Positions 45,311 through 53,291 of a DNA stretch of 64,000 nt are shown here, piece after piece (the stretch's first letter is position 1; each line of letters opens with the position of its first letter). The translations under genes were made by a program, and so were the position numbers. The notes under the pieces are model-generated. The model was not told the DNA's origin. It did not search any database and saw only the letters and a list, made by a program, of their open reading frames with translations. The stretch covers positions 20,736 through 84,735 of the forward strand of contig CALDAH010000024.1 in NCBI GenBank assembly GCA_937903135.1. The letters run 5' to 3'. The stretch comes from an uncultured Alphaproteobacteria bacterium. Lineage in GTDB: Bacteria; Pseudomonadota; Alphaproteobacteria; Rs-D84.

Positions 45311-46882
45311 TTATTTTGTTACGCTAATAATCTCGGCGTTTTCAAACAGGCTCATTGCGCTGGCGATCATCGGGTCGGCTGCGAGCTCTTGTTGTTTTTG
45401 TTCGGTAACCGTTTGCGCATGCGCGGATTCGGCCGTCCGGGTTAATTGCCACGTATGACCCGTTTTATCCGACAGCCATACGGTTAGTTTATGTGCGAAA
45501 TCCGGTTCGCCCTTGCGGTCAAAGTATGTTATTGCGCCGTCGCTGAATTCTGTGATTTCAATATTGGCGGTATAGTATGAATATAGCATAATCTCTTTTG
45601 ATTCATGCAATGCCGTGGCCAGATCCGCCGCGGATATTATTTTGCGAAACGCAGGTTTTGCAGCTTCAAGGGCCGCCCCCGGTGTGGCCGATGTGCCGGG
45701 CGTCGGTTTTTTTATCCCCCCCGCCGGCGGCGTTTGCTGTGATTGTTGTTTTAAAATATCTGATACAGACGGCATATCCGCGATATGCATCATCCGAACA
45801 ATCAGCATGTCAAAGCATTGTTTTTGATTCCCAGATGCCTGCATTTCAGGGACGGCGGCAACCATAACCTGCCAGATGCGCGATAGTGTATTTAGTGATA
45901 CGTTTGCGTTAATCGTGCGAATCTGGGCGCGTTGATCGGCCGAATACGGGGAATTAATCGCATCGCCCGCGCGCAGTGCCGGGTGCATACGTGTCGCCCA
46001 GTGTGTCCATTCCATCATATCGGTTAACAGCATCGCTAAATCCGCGCCGTTATTATAAATCTGGTCGGCACGTTCCAATGCATCGGCGGTATTGCCCGAT
46101 AGCAGCGTTTTCATAAAATCAACGACAACACCACGGTCGGCGCGTTTTAGCATGTCGAGTACCGCTGCCTCGTCTACGTTACCGCCGGTCTGGGCGATTG
46201 CCTGATCCAATAGCGACAGGCCATCACGGACCGACCCATCGGCCGCACGCGCCAGCAGTTCGTTTGCAGAATCTGATAACGTAATTTTTTCCTGATCTGC
46301 GATCCAGGCAAAGTGTTTCTTTAGTGTTTCAACGGGGACGCGCGCTAAATCAAACCGTTGACAGCGGGATAAAATCGTAACAGGGACTTTTCGGATTTCC
46401 GTCGTCGCTAAAATAAATATAACGTGTGCAGGCGGTTCTTCTAGTGTTTTTAGCAGCGCGTTAAACGCACTGGTTGATAGCATATGGACTTCGTCAATAA
46501 TATAAACTTTATATCGGCCGTTCGTTGGGCGGTATTGTGCAGCATCCAAAATATCGCGCATGTTATCAACGCCCGTATGCGATGCGGCGTCAATTTCCAT
46601 AACGTCAATATGTTGCCCCGCGGCAATCGCGCGACAGTTTTCACATTGCCCGCATGGCGTCGCAGTCGCCCGATCCGCCGACAGGCAATTTAATGCCTTG
46701 GCCAGGATTCGTGCGGTACTGGTTTTTCCCGTTCCGCGAATACCGGTAAATATATATGCGTGTGCAATGCGTGATGTATTAATCGCGGTCGTTAATGTTT
46801 TTACCAAAACATCCTGCCCGATAAGGGTTTGAAAATCCTGACTGCGATACTTTCGCGCTAAAACGGTATAATTGCTATCCAT
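45311..46882 (-). CDS. dnaX: DNA polymerase III subunits gamma and tau
   Basis: 523 residues. LARKYRSQDFQTLIGQD opens the protein, Walker A GIRGTGKT is at 47-54, and the zinc module uses Cys66, Cys77, Cys80 and Cys83 (CGQCENC). YIIDEVHMLSTSAFNALLKTLEEPP and the sensor region TTEIRKVPVTILSRCQRFD follow. The tau-like C-terminal part is present but short. It is the clamp-loader motor. A promoter and AAAGGAAG ribosome site precede it. It heads an operon with the pilin and OmpA lipoprotein genes. Confidence 0.96.
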   Translation of the reverse strand: MDSNYTVLARKYRSQDFQTLIGQDVLVKTLTTAINTSRIAHAYIFTGIRGTGKTSTARILAKALNCLSADRATATPCGQCENCRAIAAGQHIDVMEIDAASHTGVDNMRDILDAAQYRPTNGRYKVYIIDEVHMLSTSAFNALLKTLEEPPAHVIFILATTEIRKVPVTILSRCQRFDLARVPVETLKKHFAWIADQEKITLSDSANELLARAADGSVRDGLSLLDQAIAQTGGNVDEAAVLDMLKRADRGVVVDFMKTLLSGNTADALERADQIYNNGADLAMLLTDMMEWTHWATRMHPALRAGDAINSPYSADQRAQIRTINANVSLNTLSRIWQVMVAAVPEMQASGNQKQCFDMLIVRMMHIADMPSVSDILKQQSQQTPPAGGIKKPTPGTSATPGAALEAAKPAFRKIISAADLATALHESKEIMLYSYYTANIEITEFSDGAITYFDRKGEPDFAHKLTVWLSDKTGHTWQLTRTAESAHAQTVTEQKQQELAADPMIASAMSLFENAEIISVTK

Positions 46883-46904
46883 GCTAAAACTTCCTTTTGC
46901 AAAA

Positions 46905-46932
46905 AGGATAGCAAACCGTTGTTAAATTTCAA
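46905..46932 (-). promoter_or_regulatory. Candidate promoter for dnaX
   Basis: Minus strand TTGAAA, 16-nt spacer, TATCCT, 22 nt before the dnaX ATG. Confidence 0.5.
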
Positions 46933-46955
46933 CAAATAAAGTATAAGATTTTTTA

Positions 46956-47246
46956 TTACAGGTTTGTAATAAAATCAGGGAATGCAGCGTCATCTTCTTC
47001 GGTCGTGTCGTTTGTTTCTGCGGGCTCGGCCGGTGCTTTTTCTTTTGGATCACGGCTGGAATCAATTTTTCCCTGCTCGGCACTGACGATACGCCCGTAG
47101 TGTTCGGCGGCCTGCATTAAACGTTCGCGTTCAATTTCGTCTGCTGTTTGACGCGCTTGGTCCATGTATTGTTTTCTTTTCTGACGCCATTTATGACAGC
47201 GCTGAATCATCATCCCGACCGAGGATTGGTTTTTTTTGTTTTGCAT
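46956..47246 (-). CDS. DUF4167-like small basic/acidic protein
   Basis: 96 residues. The stretch MDQARQTADEIERERLMQAAEHYGRIV resembles the helical core of DUF4167 proteins of alphaproteobacteria (A-E-x-Y-x-Q-H-A-E-H-Y type). A basic N-terminus with KW-R-x-K-R-K and an acidic Thr/Glu-rich tail flank it. In relatives the N-terminus is longer and Asn/Arg-rich; this one is short. Function is not known; RNA binding is often suspected from composition. It has only a weak ribosome site. It is upstream of, and separate from, dnaX. Confidence 0.65.
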   Translation of the reverse strand: MQNKKNQSSVGMMIQRCHKWRQKRKQYMDQARQTADEIERERLMQAAEHYGRIVSAEQGKIDSSRDPKEKAPAEPAETNDTTEEDDAAFPDFITNL

Positions 47247-47388
47247 TTTTATTCTTTTTAACAGGAAATATTATCCAATAATTTTATGACAATAATTTGT
47301 CACACCTCGCCTTATAAGCAATATGGATAATATAGTATCTTAAAACTGATTGCAATATTTTTTTTCTATTGCTATTCTAAAAATACGT
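47247..47388. other. Intergenic region upstream of the PilV-like operon
   Basis: AT-rich, divergent spacer that must hold promoters for both the DUF4167-like gene and the PilV-like operon. I see no box pair that clearly stands out and no conserved RNA. Confidence 0.35.
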
Positions 47389-47401
47389 AGGAGGGATGAT
47401 T

Positions 47402-48757
47402 TTGCAATCGCAACGTGGTAATTTTTTACTTCAGGCATTATTAGCACTTGCGTGCATATTTGCATTCATTCCGTTTTTTGCAAACACTATTGCCGCGCGC
47501 GACACTAACGAACGAATGTTCGCCGCAACCGGTCAAATTGAACAGGCCCAGGCCGCCGCGCGAATTTTCATACGTGAAAACGCAAACGCGCTGCCATATG
47601 ATAAAACGGTTATCGCCGGTAATCAATTCGCCGATACGCTTGAAGCGTACGGACTGCCGCTGGGGTTTGTACCGCGAACGGCACTGGGACAGGATATTGC
47701 ATTGGTTATAAATAAAACCGCGACAGATATAACGGCGCATCTGGAAGTTACGGGCGGTGATCTATCGGCGATTGCCCGGGCAGAGCTAATACGCCGTATC
47801 GGTTTTTACGCCACGCCGTTCGGGGATGCAATACGCGTCGGAATTGCGCTGGAAAATATTTATTCAGATGTTGTTCGCCGAAATGAACCCGATACGGATA
47901 ATAACGGTTTTTTAACTAATCTGGATATGGGGGGAAATACATTTAATAACGCCGGCACGGCGATTGCACGCCAAGGGGATTTCGCCACGGGGGAATTTAA
48001 AACACTTTCCATCATCGGGTTTGAAAACGGGCGCAGGGTTCGCAATTCAATTGCTGCGATTTCCGCGAATAAGGCGGTGTTTCAAACCAAATCAGGCGAG
48101 GCGGCATTATCCATTACCCGCGGGGTTTTATCGGCGGATGAAATAAATGCAAAAACAATTGCTAAGTTCGGGGACACGGGGAATTTTACATCAAATTCCG
48201 CATCGGTTTATGATTTTGCAATGACGGCGGGGCGGACGGGTTTTTCCGGCCCGGATAAATGGAACGTTCGCGGAAACCTTGTATCGGATCGGGTTACGTT
48301 TAGTGTTGAACGACTGGACGTGGATTCATTTGTAAACGCGTCCCGCGGCCAGGATGTTTATATTACCCCGGATGATTTGGAATATAATTCGCGCAGTGGA
48401 ATTGACGCCGGGGTTTTAATCGCATCAAATATAACGCTGCGCGATCAAACGTCCGCTGCATTGGCGAACGGCGAAAGCGGTGCTGTGGTGGTTGATATTC
48501 GCCCGGCCGGGACGTCTGTGCTGCCGGATGTTTTGCTGGAAACAATTGATAATAACGCGTTTAGTATAATTGCCCGGCCGGGGGCGAACGATGATAAGAT
48601 GCAGAATTGTCGTACGATAATATCTGATCTGAATGCATCATATAACCAGCGTTCGCTGGCGCAATATATTATTTGCCAGTATGTATATTGGCAGCGACTG
48701 GAAAAAAGAATTGATATAAAGGAATGTTTGTTATCAGGCAGGGGGGGCTGTGTATAA
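47402..48757 (+). CDS. PilV-like large prepilin 1 (lacks Glu at +5)
   Basis: 451 residues. The AGGAGGG ribosome site (47389-47395) touches the ATG at 47396, so the TTG at 47402, 6 nt further, is the better start. The leader MQSQRG is followed by NFLLQALLALACIFAFIPF, a prepilin helix with Gln instead of Glu at +5. After a pilin-like region comes the turn LTNLDMGGNTFNNAGTAIA (about 171-189), typical of PilV/shufflon N-terminal proteins where the fold changes to a Gly/Asn-rich beta tail. Later text is repetitive beta-prone sequence. It heads a three-gene overlapping operon. Confidence 0.72.
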   Translation: MQSQRGNFLLQALLALACIFAFIPFFANTIAARDTNERMFAATGQIEQAQAAARIFIRENANALPYDKTVIAGNQFADTLEAYGLPLGFVPRTALGQDIALVINKTATDITAHLEVTGGDLSAIARAELIRRIGFYATPFGDAIRVGIALENIYSDVVRRNEPDTDNNGFLTNLDMGGNTFNNAGTAIARQGDFATGEFKTLSIIGFENGRRVRNSIAAISANKAVFQTKSGEAALSITRGVLSADEINAKTIAKFGDTGNFTSNSASVYDFAMTAGRTGFSGPDKWNVRGNLVSDRVTFSVERLDVDSFVNASRGQDVYITPDDLEYNSRSGIDAGVLIASNITLRDQTSAALANGESGAVVVDIRPAGTSVLPDVLLETIDNNAFSIIARPGANDDKMQNCRTIISDLNASYNQRSLAQYIICQYVYWQRLEKRIDIKECLLSGRGGCV

Positions 48758-49952
48758 ACGGAATGGGATTTTTTCGGATCTATCGCGTGGCGCCAGTGTA
48801 ACAGAGGTTTTACTGGCCATGGCAATTGTTACCATGGCGGCCCCGTTTGTTTATAACCAGATCGCCCAGACCAACCGGGATATTCGCGATATATCCATGG
48901 CACGTGATATAATCGCACTGCGTGATCCGGCGTTGAATTTTATTCGCATAAACCAAGACTCGTGGCCCGATGCCGCGCAGATACAATTATCAGACGATGA
49001 ATTGGATCAGATATCAGATACAGCATTTGCGGGATTTATTGATAAATATTCTGTTAAGGGCGCAGGTATTACGGATGTTTATTTGGCGTTTAATACACAT
49101 GATTCACAGTTGCATGCGAACCGCATCGCGCGTCAGATTGGTGATAGCGCGGCCGTGGTTGACGCATCCGGCGTTGCATATGGCAATACATGGGCGATAT
49201 CCGCACCGGATTTAAAGCCCGGGGATTTAATATATCGCATATCACGTGATTTTTCCGGGAACGATAAAACCAAATACCTGCATCGTGCAACGTCCGGGGA
49301 TGATAATTTAAATGTTATGCAGCGTGATTTACATATGGGCGGGTTTAATGCGTATAATATCGGGACTGCGTCGGCGGAATCTGCGCGGATTAATTCGGCC
49401 GTTGCGATGTTTGTCACATCGGACGATGTGTCGGCCGAAAATATATATTTTTCATCGGGCGCAAATATGGACGGTGGAAACGCTGCAATTGGAACTATGC
49501 GCGTATCGGGTGATATAACGGGATTTCGGAATATATACGCGGATAATCTAAACGGCGGGGGATATACCACGGCCGGGCGTATTATTGCCGATCGCGCACG
49601 GGTAAATAATTCTGTAAACGTTGCCGGGGATTTTGTTTTAAAATCAGATTCTGCGCGAACGATCAGTGCGTTTACCGGGATTCGGGCAAATTCTGTTTAT
49701 ACAACATCAATAACCGCATCCGAGATGGTGTTCTACGGTAACGTCGGGCTGACGGTATCGGGCGAGCTGTTAATGTCAACAACCCCTGCGTTAAAGATCG
49801 GCGGTTGGTCATTCCCATCGCTGACGCCGCCACGGTTTGATGAACTGTCGCTGTCGCGCGCGGCAATCCCGGCAACGCCGGTCGCGGATGAATTTGCGCC
49901 GCTAATGTCGTCCGGATGGCAGGATATTCCCCCAATAACAGAGGTACAATGA
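48750..49952 (+). CDS. PilV-like large prepilin 2
   Basis: 400 residues from GTG 48750, overlapping gene 1 by 8 nt with a G-rich site upstream. The leader ends in Gly14, then ASVTEVLLAMAIVTMAAPFV with Glu +5. The middle includes GVAYGNTWAISAPDL, like the A-Y-G-x-W block of PilV. The turn LHMGGFNAYNIGTASAE (about 194-210) precedes a beta-rich tail (DVSAENIYFSSGANMDGGNA, VSGDITGFRNIYADNLNGG) resembling tail-fibre or beta-helix repeats. It is a probable pilus-tip or minor pilin-adhesin. Confidence 0.75.
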   Translation: MYKRNGIFSDLSRGASVTEVLLAMAIVTMAAPFVYNQIAQTNRDIRDISMARDIIALRDPALNFIRINQDSWPDAAQIQLSDDELDQISDTAFAGFIDKYSVKGAGITDVYLAFNTHDSQLHANRIARQIGDSAAVVDASGVAYGNTWAISAPDLKPGDLIYRISRDFSGNDKTKYLHRATSGDDNLNVMQRDLHMGGFNAYNIGTASAESARINSAVAMFVTSDDVSAENIYFSSGANMDGGNAAIGTMRVSGDITGFRNIYADNLNGGGYTTAGRIIADRARVNNSVNVAGDFVLKSDSARTISAFTGIRANSVYTTSITASEMVFYGNVGLTVSGELLMSTTPALKIGGWSFPSLTPPRFDELSLSRAAIPATPVADEFAPLMSSGWQDIPPITEVQ

Positions 49953-51262
49953 AAACGCAAAATCGGATCTTTAACAACGAAGCGCGCGGCAGCATGCTGG
50001 TTGAATTACTGCTAAGTGTTGCGCTGGCGGTATTGATTATTCCGTTTATATTTCGCTATCAGCATGATGCGGCCCGGCGCGCTGAAAATATTGCAATCGT
50101 TAATCAGATGGAAACAGTTCAGGCCGCATTAGAACGATATATTATTGATAACCGCGTGGAATTATTAAAAACCGTTGGCAAAAATATTACGCGCGTTGAA
50201 ATCACAGATTTAATTAACTATGGCGTTCCGGAAAGTATTGTTGATAAATTCGGGGCCGACTATCAGCTGCGTGTATTAAAAACAAATGATATAAATAATC
50301 AGTCCACGCTTCAGGGGGTCGTTGTTTTATCATCGCGCGATATCACACCGGTTCGTACGCGTGAAATTGTTGGAATCGGCGGCACTTCTATGGGGTTTGT
50401 TGATGGTAATCATGCGTATGGATCATTCGGGGCATGGCATACGGATTTAATTGATCTCGGGATCGCGGGCGACGGCGGTGTTATTCAGACCACGCCCGTT
50501 CAGCGTGATAATGCGCTTTATCTATGGCGCGTCCCGTCGGATAACGACAGCGATGCGACAATGATGACGTCATTAAACCTTGGTGGGCATGATATTACAG
50601 GGGCGAAGTATTTTGATATCGCCACCGCCCGATTTGACGAGGTTATTAATTCATCAATTATTGCGGCCGGGGATATTATTTTTCAAAACCGCACGACCAT
50701 AGATAAAACATTTATTGCAAACTCTGCGGCGGTTGCCGGTACATTATCTGCGGATTCGCGTAATATGGAAATCACAGGTGCATTAAAGCTGGCGGATGTT
50801 GGAAAATTTTCAAACTTTACAACGAATGATTTATGGGTAACGAACTTAAATCTATCGGGGTTAACGGTATCCGGGGATGAATACGGTGCGGTTATGATAA
50901 ACATAAATCGTTCGCTGGATATGAACGCCGGTCGTATTGATGCGATGTTTGCAACGGTCGGTTTTACAGGATCTATTACGCCGCGATTGGTCGTCCGCGA
51001 AAGAATAGAAGATTCAACAAACCCTGAATATTTTTGGGATACAGAATATCGTGTTGCGAACTTTATGGATCTGACCTCGCGAGAGCTTAATCGCATGGCG
51101 ACATTAATCGTGGCGCGGGAAAAGGGTGGCAATACTGCCGCGGGCAAAGCATTCGCAGCGGTTGCCGCGAACAAGAACGCAACAGTCGCGGATTTTATGA
51201 ACGTAATTACAGATATTCAGAATAAAGTCCGCGCAAAATATCGCCTGTTGAATTTAGAATAA
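49949..51262 (+). CDS. PilV-like large prepilin 3
   Basis: 437 residues from the ATG at 49949 (AGAGG upstream, ATGA overlap with gene 2). Gly14 is followed by SMLVELLLSVALAVLIIPFI with Glu +5. The N-terminal domain follows PilV closely: VNQMETVQAALERYIIDNRV, then HAYGSFGAWHTDLIDLGI and RDNALYLWRVPSDN. The switch block SLNLGGHDITGAKYFDIAT (about 208-226) precedes a beta-prone tail. In IncI plasmids PilV tails are swapped by a shufflon; here three fixed variants are encoded side by side and no recombinase is present. Confidence 0.78.
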   Translation: MKTQNRIFNNEARGSMLVELLLSVALAVLIIPFIFRYQHDAARRAENIAIVNQMETVQAALERYIIDNRVELLKTVGKNITRVEITDLINYGVPESIVDKFGADYQLRVLKTNDINNQSTLQGVVVLSSRDITPVRTREIVGIGGTSMGFVDGNHAYGSFGAWHTDLIDLGIAGDGGVIQTTPVQRDNALYLWRVPSDNDSDATMMTSLNLGGHDITGAKYFDIATARFDEVINSSIIAAGDIIFQNRTTIDKTFIANSAAVAGTLSADSRNMEITGALKLADVGKFSNFTTNDLWVTNLNLSGLTVSGDEYGAVMININRSLDMNAGRIDAMFATVGFTGSITPRLVVRERIEDSTNPEYFWDTEYRVANFMDLTSRELNRMATLIVAREKGGNTAAGKAFAAVAANKNATVADFMNVITDIQNKVRAKYRLLNLE

Positions 51263-51282
51263 TTTATGGTATAAATCCAATT

Positions 51283-51789
51283 ATGAAAGTAACGTGTGAA
51301 TTTTGTAAAACAGAATATTCCCTGCCGCGCGCGCCGGCATCTGCGGTAAAGTGTGCAATATGTGGTCGCGTATGGTCGGTTGCAAATGCCCCGCGGCGCA
51401 GTGCGACATTGATGTTTATCGCGGCCGTATGCGCATTACTCGCGGCGGTTGTGTTTACGGTTACCATAATCGGACGTCATAAAATAAACGATGTTCAAAA
51501 TCGTCCGCTGGTCGCGTCTATATCCGATATAAAAACTGTTGTGGATGCAGATGGCGTTCCCCATTTTGTCGTAAGTGGAAACGTTATAAACCGTTCTGAT
51601 GAAATATACGGCGTGCCGGATTTAATTATTGTATCGCGTGATGCCGACGGGAATCCGATTACGCGTCAGAAGTTTATGCCATCGGCAACGCTGCTGGATG
51701 CCGGGGCGCATGCATCGTTTTCGCATACACTGTCGTCACCGGCGGCCGGGGTTAAAAAAATTACAGTTGAACTGGGGGGCGATGAATGA
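51283..51789 (+). CDS. MJ0042-type zinc-ribbon membrane protein
   Basis: 168 residues. The N-terminal zinc ribbon has CEFCKTEYSLP and KCAICGRVWSV (C-x2-C...C-x2-C), typical of the alphaproteobacterial MJ0042 domain. One membrane helix (LMFIAAVCALLAAVVFTVTII) leads to a periplasmic DUF3426/FxLYD-like beta domain (HFVVSGNVINRSDEIYGVPD; GAHASFSHTLSSPAAGVKKI). The role is unknown; the gene overlaps the next by ATGA and follows the prepilin trio after 20 nt. Confidence 0.8.
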   Translation: MKVTCEFCKTEYSLPRAPASAVKCAICGRVWSVANAPRRSATLMFIAAVCALLAAVVFTVTIIGRHKINDVQNRPLVASISDIKTVVDADGVPHFVVSGNVINRSDEIYGVPDLIIVSRDADGNPITRQKFMPSATLLDAGAHASFSHTLSSPAAGVKKITVELGGDE

Positions 51790-52250
51790 AGTGGTTATTG
51801 ACACTGTTCATAATAATGCTAAGCGCTGTGGCAAACGCCGCGGATGAAAAACCGGTTGTACGCCGGGTTAGTATTTTTTCAACCAGCACCGACTGGGAAG
51901 CGATAACGGGTCTATCGCTGTCCGAGTTTCGTGGAAAGTTTATATCAGATTCTAAACTGGTCGGGAACAAGGGGCTGGTATTGTATTATTTAGATGGATT
52001 CCCCTGCTATGGCCTTGGCGAAGGGGTTCGCGTATGGATTGACCCGCGTGGGCGTGCGGATAATGACCTGCGGATTGTATGTTTGCGCCCGCCGCAGCAG
52101 ATAAATTTTGCATGGCGAAATATGACGCGCGACGCGGATCAGGGTGTAACAACGGGGATTTTAACATGCCCTGTATCGGCATCGGGTCGTGATTTAACGA
52201 TTGAGTTATCAAAGTGTAAAAAAGGCCCGGATTGGCCAGATTATGAATAG
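51786..52250 (+). CDS. Small exported protein of unknown function
   Basis: 154 residues. A signal peptide (MKWLLTLFIIMLSAVANAA) is followed by a compact domain with three cysteines: FPCYGLGEGVRVW, RIVCLRPPQ and GILTCPVSASGRDL, plus one more near the end (LSKCKKG). I recognise no family. Position between a zinc-ribbon membrane protein and rluD, with ATGA coupling upstream, suggests envelope function but nothing specific. Confidence 0.65.
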   Translation: MKWLLTLFIIMLSAVANAADEKPVVRRVSIFSTSTDWEAITGLSLSEFRGKFISDSKLVGNKGLVLYYLDGFPCYGLGEGVRVWIDPRGRADNDLRIVCLRPPQQINFAWRNMTRDADQGVTTGILTCPVSASGRDLTIELSKCKKGPDWPDYE

Positions 52251-52258
52251 GGTATAAA

Positions 52259-53212
52259 ATGCAGCGGGAATTTATTGTATCAGAATCAGATGTTGGAAAT
52301 CGCACGGATAAATTTTTATCTGCCCAGATGCCGGAATTTTCACGCAGCGAGATTCAGCGTTTTAACGTTACGCGCAACGGCGCGCCGGTAAAGTTTTCCG
52401 AACGCGTACGCGCCGGGGATGTGTTTGTCGTAGATATTCCGGATGTTAAAACCGATGTCGCAACGGATAATATATCGCATGATTTTGATCTGGATATTTT
52501 ATACGAAGACGACGATATTATCGTAATTAATAAACCGCGCGGTGTTGTTATGTACCCGTCGGCGGGGAATAAAACGGGAACATTTGTTCAAAATATTTTA
52601 TCACATACGCAGTTGTCTGCACTTGGCGGGCAAACGCGTCCGGGGGTTGTTCATCGCCTGGATAAGGATACCAGTGGCGTTATGGTTTTTGCAAAATCTG
52701 ATGCGGCATTTCGTGCGCTGGTAAAAACATTTTCTGCCCATGATCTGGTGCGAAAATATATTGCATTTGCCTGGGGAATTCCAAATTGGGAAAGTGCCGA
52801 TATTACCGGGAATATTGCCCGTTCATCACGTAATCGTCAAAAAATGACGATGGTTAAATCCGGCGGAAAACCCGCCCAGACGGAGGTGTCGGTGGTTAAT
52901 ACATGGCCGCGCGCGGGGGTATCTGAATTTCGTTGTAATCTGCTAACGGGGCGAACGCATCAAATACGCGTTCATCTATCCGCGCATGGTTTTCCGGTTC
53001 TCTGTGATCCGATTTATGGTCGCGGCGCGGGACGCCTTGGGACGGTAAAAGATCCGGATTTATTAGAATTTCTAAAAACACATACCGGGCAGATGCTGCA
53101 CGCCGAAGTATTGGAATTCACGCACCCGACGTCCGGGCAGCCGATGCGTTTCAAAGCACCGTTGCCCGATGATATGGCGGAATTAAAATATATACTAAAC
53201 GATATTTACTAA
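52259..53212 (+). CDS. rluD: 23S rRNA pseudouridine synthase (RluD type)
   Basis: 317 residues. An N-terminal S4-like domain (RTDKFLSAQMPEFSRSEIQR) precedes the RluA-family core: ILYEDDDIIVINKPRGVVMY, the catalytic Asp in VVHRLDKDTSGVMVFAKSD, and LLTGRTHQIRVHLSAHG. The S4 domain and length favour RluD (Psi1911/1915/1917) over RluA; RluC is the alternative. It ends the operon begun by the prepilin or zinc-ribbon genes. Confidence 0.9.
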   Translation: MQREFIVSESDVGNRTDKFLSAQMPEFSRSEIQRFNVTRNGAPVKFSERVRAGDVFVVDIPDVKTDVATDNISHDFDLDILYEDDDIIVINKPRGVVMYPSAGNKTGTFVQNILSHTQLSALGGQTRPGVVHRLDKDTSGVMVFAKSDAAFRALVKTFSAHDLVRKYIAFAWGIPNWESADITGNIARSSRNRQKMTMVKSGGKPAQTEVSVVNTWPRAGVSEFRCNLLTGRTHQIRVHLSAHGFPVLCDPIYGRGAGRLGTVKDPDLLEFLKTHTGQMLHAEVLEFTHPTSGQPMRFKAPLPDDMAELKYILNDIY

Positions 53213-53237
53213 AATACGACAAAACCATTATTTTTGT

Positions 53238-53265
53238 TTGTCAGAATATCTTTTTATGATATAAT
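53238..53265 (+). promoter_or_regulatory. Candidate promoter for the heptad-cysteine protein
   Basis: TTGTCA, 16-nt spacer, TATAAT, 26 nt before the ATG. Confidence 0.6.
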
Positions 53266-53291
53266 GAAACAATAAATCATGGAGTGAGTCA

